This document shows, one piece after another, positions 62,374 through 64,000 of a stretch of DNA of 64,000 nucleotides. The number at the start of each line of letters is the position of its first letter. Positions within the stretch are counted from its first letter, which is position 1. A program made the translations under genes and the position numbers. The notes below the pieces were generated by a model. The model was not told the DNA's origin. It saw nothing but the letters and a program-made list of their open reading frames with translations, and made no database searches. The stretch comes from DASUPK01 sp963795665 (GTDB lineage: Bacteria > Actinomycetota > Thermoleophilia > Solirubrobacterales > 70-9): contig CAWCIP010000013.1 in the NCBI GenBank assembly GCA_963795665.1, positions 1 through 64,000 on the forward strand, given 5' to 3'.

Positions 62374-63438
62374 TCAGCGCGACTGCGCCCGGAGGAAGTC
62401 GGCGAGGTCCCTCGCCTGCACCGCCGGGTCGGAGGAGCGGGGGACCGACGCGGCGGGCGCTGGGCGCCGGGCGGCGCTGTCGGCCTTCGTCGGCGACCCC
62501 GAGTCGCCCGAGCGCAGGAGGGCGATCACCCCCGCGGCCACGACGAGGGCAAGCGCGAGGGCCGCGGCTATCCGGGCGGAGCGGCTCCACGGGACCCTCT
62601 CCCTGGGAGCGGGCCAGTCCGCGGTGACCCCACCGGTGGCCGGCAGCCGCTTCGTCGGCCGCGCCTGCGACTTGATCCGCCGGACGACCCCCACGTCTCC
62701 GTTGCCCTCCACCGTCTCGAGCGCCTCGCCGAGCGCGCGGGCGTCGCCGAACCTCTGCCCGGGGTCCTCGCGGAGGCAGCGCTCGATGATCTCGCGGAGC
62801 TCCGGCGCCCGGGCCTGGGGCAGGAGCTCGTCCGCGACCACGCCGCAGGCGTAGACGTCGACGGCGGGCGTGATCTTGCCGTCGGCCAGCTGCTCGGGGG
62901 CCATGTAGCGCTCGGTTCCGATCACCTTGCCGGGCCTGGTCAGCCGTGTCGTCTCCTCAGCCGCACGGGCGATCCCGAAGTCGGTGATCTTCAGGCAGCC
63001 ATCGGACTCGCGCAGCAGCAGGTTCTGCGGCTTGATGTCCCGGTGCACGAGCTTCTTCGCGTGCGCATGGCCCAGCCCGTCGCAGAGCTGGCAGAGCAGG
63101 CGCAGGGCCTCGCTCCCGGCGATGGATCTCTTCCTGCCTTCGAGCCTGTCCTCCAGGGTGCCGCCCTCGACGTGCTCCATGACGATGAAGGGGCGGCCGT
63201 CCTCCTCGCCGACGTCGTAGACCTGGACGACGTTCGGATGATCGAGCCTGGCGGCGACGCGGGCCTCGCGCGAGAAGCGCTTGCGAACCTCGTCGTCCCC
63301 GGCGAAGTTGTCGGCGAGGAGCTTGATCGCGACCAGCCGGTCGAGCTTCAGGTCGCGGGCGCTGTAGACGGTCGCCATCCCGCCATGGCCCAGCCGGTGC
63401 TCCAGCTCGTAGCGCTCCGCGCCCAGATGGCGAATCAC
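62374..63438 (-). CDS. Ser/Thr protein kinase (PknB-like) with shortened C-lobe
   Basis: 354 residues. Kinase: glycine loop LGHGGMATVYSARD near 16, Lys in VAIKLLADN, catalytic loop VHRDIKPQNLLL near 132, ITDFGIARA near 150, and the activation-loop end GTERYMAPEQLADG. After VYACGVVADELL the usual GxxPFxG...P segment of about 30 residues is missing and the chain goes directly to APELREIIERCLREDPGQRF. One TM helix (ARIAAALALALVVAAGVIALL near 287-307) and a short outer tail follow, without PASTA repeats. The end overlaps nothing; the start overlaps the lipoprotein gene by four bases. Confidence 0.88.
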   Translation of the reverse strand: MIRHLGAERYELEHRLGHGGMATVYSARDLKLDRLVAIKLLADNFAGDDEVRKRFSREARVAARLDHPNVVQVYDVGEEDGRPFIVMEHVEGGTLEDRLEGRKRSIAGSEALRLLCQLCDGLGHAHAKKLVHRDIKPQNLLLRESDGCLKITDFGIARAAEETTRLTRPGKVIGTERYMAPEQLADGKITPAVDVYACGVVADELLPQARAPELREIIERCLREDPGQRFGDARALGEALETVEGNGDVGVVRRIKSQARPTKRLPATGGVTADWPAPRERVPWSRSARIAAALALALVVAAGVIALLRSGDSGSPTKADSAARRPAPAASVPRSSDPAVQARDLADFLRAQSR

Positions 63439-63929
63439 TCGGGCTCACCCTTGAGCTTCGCCTGCCCCGGAGGGAGCTTGCCGCCATGGCCCGGGGGCGC
63501 GGGGCCGTGGTCGCCCCCATGGTGATCGCCGCCGTGCTGGTCCTTGTGCTCGTGGGGCTTCTTCTTCTCCTCGGGCGCCGGGGGCGGCGGCGGGCAGTTG
63601 ACCTGATCGACCAGGCCGGCGGCAACCTCGTCCACGCCGGGGCGCAGGTTCGCCGGCAGGTCCGACCCCTCGACGGCCGATCGCAGGTCATCGGCCGCAT
63701 GGGCCGCGTGGCAGGTGTCTCCGGAGTCCAGATCGGTGGCGATCCGGTCGCTCAGCTTTGCGAGCCGGTCGGCGGTGGCTGCCGAGACCGCCGGCTGCCG
63801 CGCAACGGTCGAGCCGCTCCCGCCCGAGCCGCATGCGCTCAGGCCGATGGCCGCCAAAGCGAGTAGAACCGCCGCCCCGGCGGTCTTCAGATTCCCCGTG
63901 CGCATCTCTCGAAGCTCCTGGTCAGCCAT
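63435..63929 (-). CDS. Lipoprotein with His-rich C-terminus
   Basis: 164 residues. The signal AGAAVLLALAAIGLSAC carries a lipobox with Cys near residue 33. A helical middle with two Cys is followed by a Pro-rich stretch and a His/Asp/Gly-rich tail (HKDQHGGDHHGGDHG) that could bind metal ions. AAGGA lies about ten bases before the ATG at 63929. It is co-transcribed with the kinase, so it may be a sensor partner or substrate; that is inference. Confidence 0.78.
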   Translation of the reverse strand: MADQELREMRTGNLKTAGAAVLLALAAIGLSACGSGGSGSTVARQPAVSAATADRLAKLSDRIATDLDSGDTCHAAHAADDLRSAVEGSDLPANLRPGVDEVAAGLVDQVNCPPPPPAPEEKKKPHEHKDQHGGDHHGGDHGPAPPGHGGKLPPGQAKLKGEPE

Positions 63930-63944
63930 TACCCCTGCTTCCTT

Positions 63945-64000
63945 CCTGGAAACCGCGGCAGCTGGTGACCGGCAGCCGTGGATATCGAGGAAAGTCCGGA
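63945..64000 (+). ncRNA. rnpB: RNase P RNA, 5' part (gene continues beyond the window)
   Basis: GAGGAAAGTCCGGA at 63987-64000 is the universal conserved region I of bacterial RNase P RNA, which processes tRNA 5' ends. The preceding GCGGCAGCTGGTGACCGGCA would form P1/P2/P3. The exact 5' end is not certain (about 63940-63955). It is divergent from the lipoprotein gene. Confidence 0.85.

Overview
The window is very GC-rich chromosomal DNA from an actinobacterium. The gene content and style (amphi-Trp protein, DUF1918, GerW-like protein, wax ester synthase/DGAT proteins, leaderless promoters, group 3b-type NiFe hydrogenase) fit class Thermoleophilia (Solirubrobacterales or relatives) best; this placement is inference from protein style. 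No tRNA, CRISPR array, insertion sequence or phage gene was seen. The 5' end of the RNase P RNA gene is visible at the right edge.

Layout. 1-7.1 kb: stress and dormancy-type genes (two-domain universal stress protein, PfkB kinase, inositol-phosphatase-like enzyme, P-type cation ATPase, phosphoribosyltransferase/hydrolase fusion, DUF1918), several broken by one-base indels. 7.2-13.5 kb: membrane protease, aldolase-like DUF2090, stress protein, trehalose synthase, ZIP transporter, flavin oxidoreductase. 13.6-22.8 kb: PEP synthase, a wax ester synthase/DGAT, a three-subunit 2-oxoacid:ferredoxin oxidoreductase with a fused NADPH/ferredoxin subunit, and a stress protein. 22.9-27.1 kb (minus): a ferredoxin, its reductase, a ferric-reductase-like membrane protein, ApbE and three small anchored proteins, divergent from a two-component system (27.2-29.8 kb). 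29.8-35.8 kb: hypF, hypC, a SIS-HypC-SIS protein, hypD, hypE. 36-44.3 kb: an ion channel with an odd filter, PsiE, a cation exchanger, small proteins, hypB, and an acetyltransferase/acyl-CoA synthetase fusion. 44.3-50.8 kb (minus): the hydrogenase operon with an embedded cyclic-nucleotide-type sensor, a maturation protease and hypA. 50.9-64 kb: CBS protein, PHP phosphatase, second PfkB, a DosS/DosR-like two-component pair, second wax ester synthase/DGAT with a lipase, sigma factor, MFS exporter, Ser/Thr kinase, lipoproteins, rnpB.

How it fits together. Many genes belong to families that in mycobacteria form the DosR hypoxia/dormancy regulon: universal stress proteins, PfkB, CtpF-like ATPase, phosphoribosyltransferase-hydrolase, DUF1918, CBS protein, wax ester synthase/DGAT, ferredoxin, group 3b hydrogenase, DosS/DosR. 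I found a shared promoter element, CACGGAT or CACCGAT, 27-28 bases upstream of a -10-like hexamer at six promoters in the window, including the one driving the local response regulator. This suggests a physically clustered low-oxygen/energy-starvation regulon built around hydrogen, ferredoxin, NADPH and neutral-lipid metabolism. The regulon is an inference; the element and spacing are read directly.

Caveat. Six otherwise well-conserved genes carry one single-base frameshift each and the ATPase carries many. Sequencing indels are the simplest explanation outside the ATPase, so reading frames should be treated with care.
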